64,000 bases of DNA from Caprimulgus europaeus (Eukaryota > Chordata > Aves > Caprimulgiformes > Caprimulgidae), in the NCBI GenBank assembly GCA_907165065.1, contig OU015534.1:13027686-13091685 (forward strand), written 5' to 3'. The translations under genes were made by a program, and so were the position numbers. Shown one piece after another: positions 52,509-64,000 of this stretch. The notes under the pieces are model-generated. The model worked only from the letters and a program-made list of their open reading frames with translations, had not been told where the DNA came from and did not search any database. How positions within the stretch are numbered: the stretch's first letter is position 1; every line of letters starts with the position of its first letter.

Positions 52509-53855
52509 CTTCAATTTGAGTTGGTTTTTTTGTGTACCAGTCTGTGCAAAGCTTTGAAATTCAAAATAAAAATACTCTTTAAAAAATCGTAAGTTTTTAG
52601 TTTCTTTCTGTTTCCCTTGGAAAACAAATAATCTGTCAAATTTATTTTTTCTTTCATATCCTGTACTTTACGTCAGTAAAATTACTGAAAATAACATTAC
52701 ACTGTGTTTATTAAAGTTGTGCTCCTGTGCAGTAATACATGTTAAGACATCTTATACTGCCTTAAGGATTAAGTTAAGCTCCTTTGTCAAGCCTGTTAGT
52801 ATGGCAGGACTGTTAATCTTTAACTGTCAGAGTCTGGTTAGATCCTTCTTTAGTCTGAGGCCATGTCTGAGTGCAAAGAAATTAAAATGACTCAACCCTC
52901 CTAGTATTTACGCCTTCATGTTTTTGCACAGAGCAATCAATAAAAAGAGAAGCTGTGTTAGACGTACATATTTCTATAAGAATATTGCATTTCAAGCTCT
53001 TACTTAGCAGCATCATAATTTGCTTTATGTTTATGCTTGTGAAATATGAAGACAAAGTTGACAGGAAGTGTTCAAAATATTAAATTCCGGAAAATAAGAT
53101 GTGCAGTGGATGACAGCTCATTGAAAGGAGGACAGGGGAAATTTTCTGAACCTACACTGTTGGTTGTTGTCTACATAGAATTGTCTACAGTATGTTAATG
53201 TCTTATTACATCAGTAATTATTCTTGCATTTTCCTTTCAAATTACAACATTATGTCACAAAAGAAGAAATGTGCTATATTTGCAGCATATTTAGACAAGA
53301 CAAGATTTGAAACAAAAGTGTATGAAAAGAATGTTGAAGCTGGGAGGCAAAGGTAAATTCACTGTGAAAGATCAGAGCTACTATTTTAGCCCCAACAGGG
53401 TATAAAACTGGTAGTAGGGAGCCACAGTATTACACTGTAGATGGCAAAGGTTTATGTTTCACTGTGGATGTCTTTACTGTTTAATTAATGTTCTCTTAGC
53501 TAAAACTTGTGAAGAGGAGTTTTTAAAATAATTATCTGGTAATAGCCAACTAGTGCAATTTGTGCAAATACTCATTCAAAGTGGTAACGTAGTCATCCAA
53601 GGAAGGGATACCGGTTGTATGTTGCAGCAGTAGGTAAAATACACTACAAAGAAGCTTTTGAGTGTGGTCGATGCCTAAATTGTACTTTTCTAATCAAGCT
53701 ATATTTTTTTAAATAATACAAAAAGAAATCCTCAAAAAGTAACAATTTTCTTTTGCATTCTCCTTCAAATATAGTTTCAACTGTCTGTTTTTATATTTCA
53801 CACACATATAACCTTGCCATTTTCTGAAACAAGAGAGTTCTCTCCCTCAAGTCAT

Positions 53856-53985
53856 TAAATAATACTACTTTGTACTTACATATCACCTTGCTTCTGAGGA
53901 TCTCCAAGTACTGTAGAAGCATTAAATAGAGACTCCTGCCTTAAAGTAGAGGGGTACTAATTCCTTATGACATAGGGGGATAGTG
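53856..53985 (+). mobile_element. decayed MIR/L2-like amniote SINE
   Basis: The blocks TGTACTTACATATCACCTTG, GGATCTCCAAGTACTGTAGA, AGCATTAAATAGA and CATAGGGGGATAGTGAAAC follow the order of the amniote SINE sequence that reads roughly 'hits few bases ... ATCTCAAAGTGCTTTACAAA ... GATGGGGAAACTGAGG'. Divergence is high. No coding capacity. Confidence 0.5.
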
Positions 53986-56900
53986 AAACAAAAAACTTCA
54001 AACCATAATTTTGACCTTGAGTGTCCAGCAAAGAATTTCAGGTAGGAGTTTGATAAGAGCTGAAGTGTTGAAAACCAAGGGGACTCAACCTCGGGATAGG
54101 TGCACAAGCAGTCGCTTGAGATACCTGACTTTCATGCATGGCTTGGAAGTGAAATTTCAGGCCTTGTTCTATATAACACTGACGTTAAATACAGTGGATT
54201 GAGAGAGTTATGCACTTGAAATGGATTTGAGATACCTATTCTGCTGTGCAGAGCTGTCCAACAGAAAAATACTTACGTGTACTTTCAGTCCAGCCCTCCT
54301 GCTTGGACAGGATCACGATGGAGGATGGCTTAGCCCAGATAAGAGATAACAAAAGAGAACACAATTCGTGCTCGAGTCGAGGATCTTACATGGAAATGGC
54401 GTGTACAGCATTTGAGTTCCTGCTCCAGAAGCTGTTAAAGCACATACTTTGAGAAGCATGTAAATTGGAGATTACAGCATTACCATGTAACTTTCCCAAG
54501 AGCTTTCTAATGTGTTATACTGAACTGTAACTCCCCCAGCTTCATCATATGTGGTGACGTTAGATGGCCTGCAAGGCTGCCAGACTTAGCCGCTGTCGGA
54601 TCACAGTCATGCACACAGAGAGAGCTGTCCTTAAGTACAGATTTAGATGGTGGCTGAAAAAGGCTTTTGAAGAGCACACTCTGGTTTTGGCTTTCAGGTG
54701 CTGTCAAAGTGTCATCATCTATGTCTGAGACACTGAGATCTCACTCTAAGTTAGTACAGAGGCACTTAAATAAATGACCTGATTTTCAGAGCACGTTGAA
54801 CCACATGCATTTTGCAACAACTCTGGTAACTTAGGACAGGTTAACTCTTTAAAGCATGGTATTTGATGTGTGCAGCAGGGCTGCACAGGATTTTTGGATC
54901 TAATAAAGTTTAATGGGGCATGCAAACACAGGCACTGACCAGCGTTAAATAGGCACCCTTGGGCCCTTAGGGAAACAGTATATTCATCGTACTGGCACCA
55001 ACTACTTATACAAAGTTCCTTAATTTATTATGCCTTAAAAATATTTGGTATATATTTTATATTGTATTATATTGTGTCTTTGGTATCTATTATATGACAT
55101 TGTTAAAAATATATTCTGTTTAAAAATCAAATTAATTTCAATGATGGGGAAAAGAATCATGATATCACATCTCAGGTTTCTCTTTGCATACACAAGTAAT
55201 CCCATCATTTTAGTGTAAAGAAAAATAAAATCCTTGCCTGACTGCAGAAGACAACCAGTGAATAGATGATTTAAAATATATTTGAATATAAATGTTGTGC
55301 TTGTATAAAGTACCTGACTGATAGTTTTGGAGTATAAAGTTTATCACAATCCAGTGAAACAAAACAGTTTGGGAAGAGCAGGAAAAATCTTGAAATATAC
55401 CCAGAAGGATCATCTTCAAGAGCAAAGGTAGAACTAGTCTTTAAACTACCGGCTCAGTCTTTAACCTCTCTATGAATGCTCATCCAGCATTTCCTTGGAT
55501 GTTGAGTTGTGGCAGAATCACCTGTGGTGTGACTGTGTTTGATCTAGTCGATGAGAACGATAGGTCTCCTGAAATTCTGTAGACTGTGAGGGCATCCACG
55601 GCATGCTTAGTGTTTAGATAGACTTCGTTTTTCTTTGTCTAAAATTTGGAAAGTATAAAGAACAAGTACAAAAAATATAAATACAAGAATGCAGATACAG
55701 AAAGTTTCAATTATTTTCTGTATAGCAGTAGTGAGATATGAACAACTGAGTACGGAAATACAGGATTTATAGAGTATTATCCTTGAAAAAAATAAAGGTC
55801 TTCTTTCAGGCTTAACATTATGCAGCTGAGTGTAAATGACCTCTGTTTTCTTTGCTTTCTGTGATTAGGAGTAAATATTTTTCTGTTCCCTTTCAAAAGG
55901 TAAAAATAAAGATAAGGCAATTCTGTTCTCATTTGAATTAGGAAAGTTGGAGAAGAGAACTGCAGGTAGTGAATCCTGTTATCACAGATAATAAAACTGC
56001 AATAAAAGCTGCACTGCACAGCTTTCAGAGTGAAGAAGTACAAACCAGACCGGTCTGATCAGACACTGAAATACACATATTCCTGCCACAGTGTCGTAGC
56101 TTAAGCTAGATACATGACTCACAAATGGTGAACCCTGACAAATAATCCATCAAGTGATGTTGAGACTCTTGTCAGGGAAGGCAGCCTCAAATAACTTTTT
56201 TTTTTTTTGTTATTATAATCCATCACTTCTTGTTGTGCATCTTCTAACGGTCTTATATCAGCAGACATTCTTGTAACTTTCTATCCTTTGTATTTCTTGG
56301 GAGAACAGCATAGCATTGGGTGACTAAGGCCATTCCACATGCTGCTTTGCAGAGCTAGGAAGAGTCAGACAAGGTCGGGAAATGCTATGAATGAAATATC
56401 ATTATTCAAGGAGCCAGCCCAGTCTTTCTTCTGCTAAAACTGTGGAATTCTCCCCTGGCAATCGGAAGCAGGATTAGTGCCCGGGTCTGCAGCTCAGTTG
56501 ATTGCTATTAGCCGAGGCTGCCAGTGCTGTGGGCGCAGGCCTGCGAGAAGTTAAGCATCAGCAGCTGATTATCTTATAGAGCACGTCTCTTGTATGGGTG
56601 CACAGACTATTTCCTGGTTCTGCTTTGAAGTGGTGAGATCTACAGATCAATAAAAGTAGGAGACAGAAGGGCAAGTAGCATGCAGGGTCAGGCCCTCTCT
56701 GTCAGATCCATACAGATTGGGGAAAAGAGTGAGAGGCTGCAGTCTAGGGCTAATAATTGTTAGGTCCCAAATACTTCCTAAACTGACTGTTTCTAAAATT
56801 CTTTGTATATGATTGACATAGTTAATGGAGCATGAGAACTTAGAATACCACAGAAGAAATTGGAGATGAAGTGTTAATGCAGAATTTGGATCGGGGAAGT

Positions 56901-58834
56901 AATTATAGTATTTCAAAACATTTTTTTTTTAGGATTGTCTGTGTTAAAGGATGACAGTGATAGAAAGTGACATTTGCTTTTCTGTCAACAGGTCTAGGTT
57001 TTAATAAAGTACAGACTTTGATAATGTTTATTGTCACATGTTATCCTGATAGTGTCTCTGCAATGATCGTTTGTAAGGAATTCCAAATGAGGGTTGATGT
57101 TTCAGTGGTCATCCTCAGATCTGAGGAAATCTGTATGGTTTTATGAGTGGTGCCAGGATTGTACTATTGAGGGACACTGAATCTCTGTCTTTTAATTCTT
57201 GAAACTAACACTGAGCTCAAGTCCCAGTGGTGCCCTGAAAGGCCAGAACTTCCTTTCATAAACCACTGACCTTTCTTCTTGATTCTCTTTGTGAACCAGT
57301 GCTGTCTTTCATTTAATAGAACTTAGTAATCGGGGAGCTAAGAGGGATAAAATAGAAGTGACAGGTTTTACTGGTGCTTAGATGTTAATGTGAGTCCTGA
57401 ATGCCTTTTAAATAAGTTATTCTAAATCTGAGGAAATGGAGAGGGGCACTTGTATGTATTAAAAAGACTAGGAAAACAAACAAACAACAGAACCATTTGT
57501 CTGATGAGATTGAAGGATGTGTCACTCAACTTGGAACTGGAGATACAGGTACAGACAACCTTTATGAATGCAAGAATACAATGCTTTAATAATGCTTTTG
57601 TCTGTTGGGGTTTTTTGTTGTTTTTTGAGAGAGATTTACTACTTTAAATAGAAATCTCATTTGTAAATATTACTACACTGCAACTGACTTCTGGTTTAGT
57701 CCTGTAAATGAGACTGAAAGAGAAATTCAAACAGAAAAATATTGCTGGGACTGTGTCACTCTTGTCCCCTGGTGAGAGTTAGAGCAGCTCCATGCTGTCT
57801 CTAAATTTATTCTCTCTTCTTGGTATTATCCCTTGTTACAGTAAACAGTTCAATTCTGTACCATTTGCTGCAGCCTATACTGATGGCTGAGGGAAAGGTT
57901 GGTGTGAAACTGTTCTTGGACACTTCACAATGTCTGCCCACTTGAACATTCCTATATAATATTTTAAAAAGTATGAAATGGGCTTAGTGTAAAATAGAAC
58001 CAAGCTAACTAGTCTTAGTTTGAAATCTTTGGATATGAAAACCCGAGCATTTCAAGATGGGCTTCAGAGAGAGTGCCCCCTCCCAAGAAAATAAAGGCTC
58101 CACATCCTGAGATGTTGCAAGATTTCCATCAGTAAGGCATATTGCTAATAGCTTTGTAGAAGGCATTAGCAGTATATTTCAGGTGAGGACTGAAACTGCT
58201 GGTGAAAGCTCCGTGTCTCCTAACCTTTGCTCTAGCTCCCACTTTAAAACCCTCAACTCTCATTCCTACAGAGGCTATTGAGAAACAGTGAAGATAACAA
58301 AACAAATGCTATCAGCACCCTCATCTGACCACAAATTCAAAAATCCCAAGGAGTGCATTTTCCTGTGTTAAGCAAATTATTCAAACATTTCTCTAAACAC
58401 TCGCTGCGGACGTATTTTTCAAGGAGTGATGTTTTCTACAGGACACACCTCCCATGAAATGGTGCTTACCTAGTGCTTTGTATTGAAAGCAGCATTTAAA
58501 GAAGACAAATTATACTTTGGCTTTAGCAAGCAATGTTTGGCAGTTCATTTGCTTTCTTAATACAGAAATGAAAATAGCATGACAGTATGTGAGAAATTGT
58601 TTATTCAAAGCTCTACAAGAAGTAGACTGCTACAAACAGACCCTGCTGATGTTCCTGGTAATGGACTAATGGGCTCTGAGGGCAATGCAAACAGGACACA
58701 GTTACAGAATAAGGTGTTCATTTGTGTTAACATTATTTCTTTTAGCTTTCTTGTAGAGCAGGCTCTGAGGTGTAAGGTGCTTTCAAACACAGGACGAGGA
58801 GACAGTCCCATTCTATTGATTGGTTTTTTCCCAT

Positions 58835-58985
58835 GATATACCTAGCACTTGCATAGCTCTTTCTAAAGTGCTTTGAGCCCGTAGGATAAAGAATGGATCA
58901 GTGTTATGACTCTCATTTTAAAGATAAAAGATGAAATATAGTATAGAGTTAATTTCACTATAAACTAGCAGCCTATGGGTTCAAA
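58835..58985 (+). mobile_element. decayed MIR/L2-like amniote SINE
   Basis: CCTAGCACTTGCATAGCTCT, TAAAGTGCTTTGAGCC, then CTCATTTTAAAGATAAAAGA and AGTTAATTTCAC match, in order, the TAGCACTTACATAGCGCTTT, AAAGTGCTTT, CCATTTTACAGATGGGGAA and AGGTTAAGTGAC blocks of the amniote SINE family. It is a second, independent copy of the type seen at 53.9 kb. Confidence 0.55.
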
Positions 58986-61330
58986 GTGATCCACAGGCTT
59001 GCTTCTTAAACTGAAAGGCAGCCTACATTGTTTGCTTCGGGTTTCTCTATTTCTTGGCCAGTGGCTGACCGGGAGGACCCTGACAGCTGGTCGAGAGATA
59101 CAACCTGGCTGACCAGAGTAAGACTCGGTTCACATCTGTACCCACAGCTGCTGAACCTGCTGCATGTCTGCTGTGCTTGCTTGATGAAAGGCAGCAAATT
59201 CTTCTTTGTTTAAGAGGGCTGACTTATAGCCATGAAATGGGATAGAGTGTGAAATTAGATGTTCACCTTTGTGTTAAGCATTTGTCCTACAAAGTTGCAT
59301 AACTTAAGTGTTAGGTGCTGAATCCCGGTGAAACACCCTCATCCTTGGAAAACTATACAGAGAGCATCGCAACCAAGTGTCTGTATTTTGGATGTGATTG
59401 TCATGTTGGTTTTTTTTTTGTGGAATGATTCGGTGGTGTTTTTATTTTACTCTGTGTAGCATAACTAACTGCAAAAGTAGCAGGAATTCTTTGCCATCTT
59501 TGACATTTAATCCAGTGGTGTATATGAATTCACCATTTCTGAAGATATGAGGGAGGAGACACCAGATTCAGTATTTTCTCACTGATAAGCTTTTGGGAAG
59601 ATTCTTCTGGCTTTTGAAATGGCTCAGTTATGCCAGTTCTGATTTGCATTTCAGAATGTTCTTATTTGCAGTACAAGTAAGGACATGGATGGTGGGATAT
59701 GTAGTGTTGGGATACAGATGGGATATGTAATTAATCTGTAATGAATTCATGGTACATGGTGGATTTGGTTTTAAAAATGAAAATGTCTGTGCTTTGAAGC
59801 CCAGTGATGACAACATAAATCAGCTTTTAGTTATATTGTAGCTGTGTTTACCTTAAATTATTTTGAGATGCCAGTGCTAAAGTGGAACATTTGTTCTGAA
59901 GTCAGAGAAACTAGCTCCTTAGTCTTCTTTCAGTAAAGGTTAAATCCTGTATTGGAGGAACAGTAGTCTCAAAAATGCCAAATGTACTTTATATATCATC
60001 TCAGGGTGACATTTTTTTTAAAAAGTTTTTTCCTGTGTGTTATTTCTTCATCTCATTGCATCTCAGTGCAGCCTGTTAACTGTGTATTCAAATTAAATAT
60101 ACCATTAAGATATATAATACTGAAAGCCTCTGTTGTAAAGTCCAGTGAGACACATTTTCCCTTTTACTAGTACATAGTAATAATGTAAGACTCTAATCTC
60201 ATTAGTTTGAAAGAACCACCCCATAGCACTTGGGTGCTTTAAAAAAGCAAGAAATAGAAGAGACATGATTAAGTTTGTAGAAATTGGAAGGAAAATGTTT
60301 CTTTTGAGGTAACAATACACTTACAATACACGTTCAGTGTTAATGTTCTGGAAGACAATGGAAAAATCTTTGGTTCTGAAGTTAATTTGCCTGTGTCCTG
60401 CATGAGAAAACTTAGTATTTTGCATTAGTTTTTTTGTGATAGAACTATAAAATGACATGTTGATATTTTTCACTATTTGTAATTTGCCGTTCTGTCAGAT
60501 ATTCTTTGTGCTGTTTTTCTTCCCACCCTCTGTGAGAGCAGTTGACAACTCTGTTTTTGTTTCTAGCTGCAGTGTTTATGATTAGTCTCAGGTGTGTGTT
60601 GCTACTCTTGGCAACTACAGAATCTATCAGCTCTTCATAGACATGTTTAGTAAATCACATTATTGTTTTATTAAAGCATTTAAATTTGACTGATGAGTTC
60701 ATCTATATGGCTTTCGCTAAAGTCTGTTAAATCCATTTATTTGATATTCTGTTATAATTGCCTGTGCTTGTGTTAATGCTGTTTTCCAGAAGATTAAGCA
60801 TATGCTAGAGAATCTAAATTCCAGTTTTTGAAAGAGAAGTGCTGATGATTTCCGTGTTTGATTTAGATAGAAAATTAAGCTTGATAGGGGGCAGACAAAG
60901 AAACAAGTGGTAAGGTAAGATAAGATATGTCAGATCAACTCTTCATGTATTTGTTGTTTGCCTGAACAATTTTACTTCCTGGTTTGTAGGTCTGTCCCAT
61001 GCTTTTGAATGTCACAAGTCTCTTATTGCTTTGTGCTACTCTTAAATGTAAATGTCACCTTAAACTTTTTTCTTAGCCTGTTTTGTTGAAAACATGGAAA
61101 AAGGCTAAAAGGTCAATCATATTTATCTTAATCCAAATAATTTTCAGTTATTATCTTTTCATTCCTCAGTGATTCTAATGGGACATAGTGTATTATATGT
61201 GCCCTAAAATCAATATAAAATACAATTTATAGAATTATGACTTAAAGGAGAAATACCCATTATTATTCACATAATGCTGTATGTGTTTTATCAGCTACAC
61301 AGCGTAATTTATCAGATGTGGTACATTGAA

Positions 61331-61350
61331 TCTCATTGAAATCAATGAGA
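61331..61350. repeat. 9-bp palindrome, old repeat core
   Basis: TCTCATTGA and TCAATGAGA flank AA. The sequence resembles the CATTGAAATCAATG core common in old palindromic amniote repeats, as at 14062-14085. It may equally be chance. Confidence 0.4.
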
Positions 61351-61525
61351 AATGGATATGTGACTATTCACCATGCTCATTTATTGTAATGTTTGGTTAT
61401 TTAGAGCTACTAAGGGTTTATTACCAAAAGTGTATTTTTGTGTGTACTGCAGTTACCCTTAAAATTTAACAGGTAATTTAGCATTCAGAAAGGAATGATT
61501 TGCTGTATCAGCATTTCTGATCTAT

Positions 61526-61548
61526 CATGTCATGTCTTGTCTTGTCTT
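61526..61548. repeat. CATGT/CTTGT pentamer repeat
   Basis: Two CATGT units are followed by two CTTGT units and CTTT. It is a short imperfect minisatellite-like tract in intron 2. Confidence 0.75.
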
Positions 61549-62247
61549 TCGTCCCCTTCCTGTCCCCTGTTTTGTTTTGCTGTATACAGCATACATATGT
61601 ATTTGGATAGCGGTGGTGATGATGATGGGGTTGCACGTGTGTATTAATGTAAGTTTGATCTACTCACTTTGAGTCTTGCTGTGGAGAAGAACTCAGTTGT
61701 GCTGTACGTAGCGAAGCAACAATCTTTACGGGTCCATGGCAGCCAATGTAAAGACTTATTCTATATATGTCATCTATGGGATTTATGGCAGAAGATGAGC
61801 CATGTGAAGAAATGAGAGGAAGGACAATCAGTAGTTCTAGGTTATAGTACCATCACCTAGAATTTAAATAGTTACTGACTGTACACTCCCCTCCAGAAGG
61901 ACAGATGCTTATTTAACATGTCTGTCAGGTTATGGAGAACTATATCATTACTTGAAGAATTACAGTCTTAAACCTGCTCTTTCTCCTTGCCCTTTTGCAG
62001 AGCTTTATCTTGTGACTCTCTAAAACTGTTGACCTTTAGGTACCTTAGTTATTCACCTCTTTTGATAGGAATTCATATGGCACCATATTCTGGCCCCTTG
62101 CTCTACCTCCTGTGAGATGATTCTCTAAAATTCAGTACTTTTCCAAATTATCTACTCGAACGCATCCTTCAGTAGCAGCGGTGTCTTCTGGAATGTTAAT
62201 TACTAGTTCTTCCTTAGGGTTATCTTGGTTTTCATCCTGAATGTCAG

Positions 62248-62270
62248 GTACACCACCTGATGTGGTGTAC
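62248..62270. repeat. perfect hairpin, 9-bp arms
   Basis: GTACACCAC (62248-62256) and GTGGTGTAC (62262-62270) pair around CTGAT. Flanking AATGT and ACATT add a few pairs after a bulge. No function is known. Confidence 0.65.
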
Positions 62271-62452
62271 ACAACATTAGGCATTCCAGGAATGTAGACT
62301 GCACTAAATCTTGTACTTGGTTAGAATTTATTAGATGAAAATACCTCGCATTGGATTCTGATGTCCCGGAGTCAGTACCAAATTCATCAGTGACTTCTAT
62401 GGGGCTTCTTAAAGAATAGTAATAAATAATGAAATTTATTCAGTGATAGGTT

Positions 62453-62479
62453 GGGGTTTTTTTAACTGAAAAAAACCCC
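62453..62479. repeat. perfect hairpin, 11-bp arms
   Basis: GGGGTTTTTTT (62453-62463) and AAAAAAACCCC (62469-62479) pair around AACTG. GGTT on the left and AACC on the right extend the stem after a one-base offset. It is only about 180 bp from the hairpin at 62248. Confidence 0.75.
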
Positions 62480-64000
62480 AAACCATTCTTTACTTTGGGA
62501 CAGGCAATCTCTTGTCTCAAGGAAGCTAGGAGATACATTTCCTTTTGCTTTATTTCCCAAGAAGTTCCGGTTATGTAGAATTAAAAGCCACAGTCCTGCC
62601 AAGATATATGCATAAGTTCAAATGCTGAGCTGTTGTAACAGTTGTATCAGTATTTTATTTAGTCATGTATGTGACAAACATCAGAGCTTGTACTGCAGAC
62701 CCACAGATTTAAAACCAAAGGATGCTGTAGTAGGAGCTAAAGGACTGAGCTCTAGCTTGAGCTGTAACAGACTGATATCTATGGTAGAATGTATTTTCAC
62801 TGGAGAGCTATATGGGAATATACATATTACATGTGATCATATAATGCATTATTGCAATTTGCACACTGAAAACTATTTTGGTTCCTGGAATATGAGAAAA
62901 CCTGAAATATGGAAGAACTTGTGTCATGAATCTTAATGCTCTAACGTAGAGATTCTTGAATTAGAAACTTGACTTGTTCATATACCATCTACTCACAGCT
63001 TTTAAGTTAATTGATTAAACACAAAGTGCATTGCCTGTCCCTCCCTTATCCTGTCCATTCACTAGCATAACCTATGGTTTTTTGAAACCAGAAAATGTTT
63101 GGGATTTTGTAGGTTTCCTTCCTTTTGGAATAAAACTTGTAGGATTTTTGTTTTTCCCTCAGTTTAAGTTCTCAGCTGGTCTGAACACAATCTAGTATCA
63201 TTCAGTCTTTTCAACACTTCTGCAGTATACTGTCATACTTCTTGATATTGTAACTCTCTGTACAGAAGTGTGATACAGGATCTGTTTTGATGTATAGATT
63301 TGGGGAACAGGATATAATCCAAACACTTTTAATCAACAAGCGTAGTTTCATTAACTGTAATGGCTCATTTACCCACTGTTTTTGTATTGTAAAAGATTGG
63401 GATGGAAACTTGCCTGCCTATAGCTGTAGGTTGAAAGTTAGTGAAGCAGGCCAGCCCCTTAAGTGCACATCTTCTCTGTGCTTATTATCATGCCGGGGAC
63501 TGTTGTGTTTGCAGTTCACCATGTAGTTGTCCTGTGTAGGGTGACCTGGCCCCACTCCCTCAGGTGCTTTCTCTCCCATAAGCACCTCTCTACCAGGTTG
63601 GCTGGTAGGTGGAGCATGCTTTTGAGCACCTTCCTTTCTTAATCAGGTTTTGATGTCAGGAAGAAAGTTGATGAGTGTTATTTTTTTCTGATCCTCTCTG
63701 TATGCTAGCTGCAATTGTGAGATGTGTTTGAAGGACCATGAGTTGCATTCCCACTTACTGAAGAAATTTTCTTTAAAAATTGTCCCATGTAATTATCCAT
63801 TGTATTTTCTAGTACTCTCCTTGAGACTTTTGACTTTTGCCTACTCCATAAGTATCATTTTCTTTTGTCATATTACAGTGTAATGCTCTTTATAAAATTT
63901 AACATTTTCTTGCCTTTAGCACTTTCTCTTCTTTGCTTTCCACTCTTTACTTCTTGCTTGCTTAGTTAATTATGTTTCATGTTTTGTTTTACTTCTGCCT

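Larger units (their letters stand above)
39429..64000 (+). other. ST6GALNAC5 intron 2 (partial)
   Basis: Intron 2 starts with GTGAGC at 39429 and continues past the window edge. I searched the open frames for the next expected exon (a cysteine-rich segment followed by sialyl motif L) and found none. The gene is known to have very long introns in other vertebrates, which fits. Contents recognised are the CR1 copy at 47374-48398, SINE-like remnants at 53856-53985 and 58835-58985, palindromic pieces and simple repeats. The rest (39700-47320, 48400-53850, 54000-58830 and 59000-64000) shows nothing I can name. Parts of 60600-61500 are AT-rich with many homeodomain-like TAAT words, but that is not evidence of an enhancer. 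Confidence 0.8.

Noticed and set aside
60600-61500. Possible conserved enhancer with many TAAT words
   Set aside because: AT-rich DNA contains such words by chance. Without a cross-species alignment there is no support.
62622-62936. 104-codon open frame in intron 2
   Set aside because: No recognisable domain. It is within chance expectation.
1-64000. CRISPR arrays, tRNA, rRNA or snRNA genes, intact LTR elements
   Set aside because: I looked for regularly spaced repeats, tRNA-like cloverleaf blocks, common snRNA starts and paired long terminal repeats and saw none. Short or decayed copies could be missed by eye.

Overview
The window is vertebrate nuclear DNA, most likely from a bird. The evidence for a bird is a LINE of the CR1 type (47374-48398) whose 3' end carries the ATTCTGTG octamer repeats typical of avian CR1. 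Interspersed repeats are otherwise few and heavily decayed, and the background is AT-rich with one sharp CpG island. There are no operons, no dense coding and no mobile gene cassettes. A crocodilian or turtle origin cannot be fully excluded from sequence alone. The only protein-coding gene I can support is the 5' end of ST6GALNAC5, a ganglioside alpha-2,6-sialyltransferase, on the + strand. Its first coding exon (38586-38600, five codons) and second coding exon (39207-39428, 74 codons) lie in a CpG island at about 38240-39680. Both have consensus splice sites. The catalytic exons with the sialyl motifs are absent, so intron 2 runs from 39429 past the right edge, more than 24.5 kb. Layout: 1-38240 is non-coding DNA upstream of the gene. 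It holds a few simple repeats, short remnants of old amniote-type repeats (12620-12780, 14062-14085, 20390-20550, 34863-34900), a decayed CR1 LINE (about 18055-18840, +) and a decayed L1-clade LINE reverse-transcriptase fossil (about 28500-29400, -). It also holds several hairpins, including a perfect 22-bp stem with a 3-nt loop at 36496-36542. 38240-39680 is the promoter, CpG island and the two exons. 39429-64000 is intron 2, with one comparatively young 5'-truncated CR1 that still has a 311-codon open frame, two old SINE-like remnants, a poly-T tract and several hairpins. Nothing here is a new multi-gene biological system. The observations most worth a second look are the L1-clade fossil in an apparently avian genome, the perfect hairpin beside an 18-bp-period duplication at 36.5 kb, the in-frame upstream ATG of ST6GALNAC5, and an imperfect palindromic MITE-like element at 12.6 kb. 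All repeat identities rest on pattern recognition, not on database searches.
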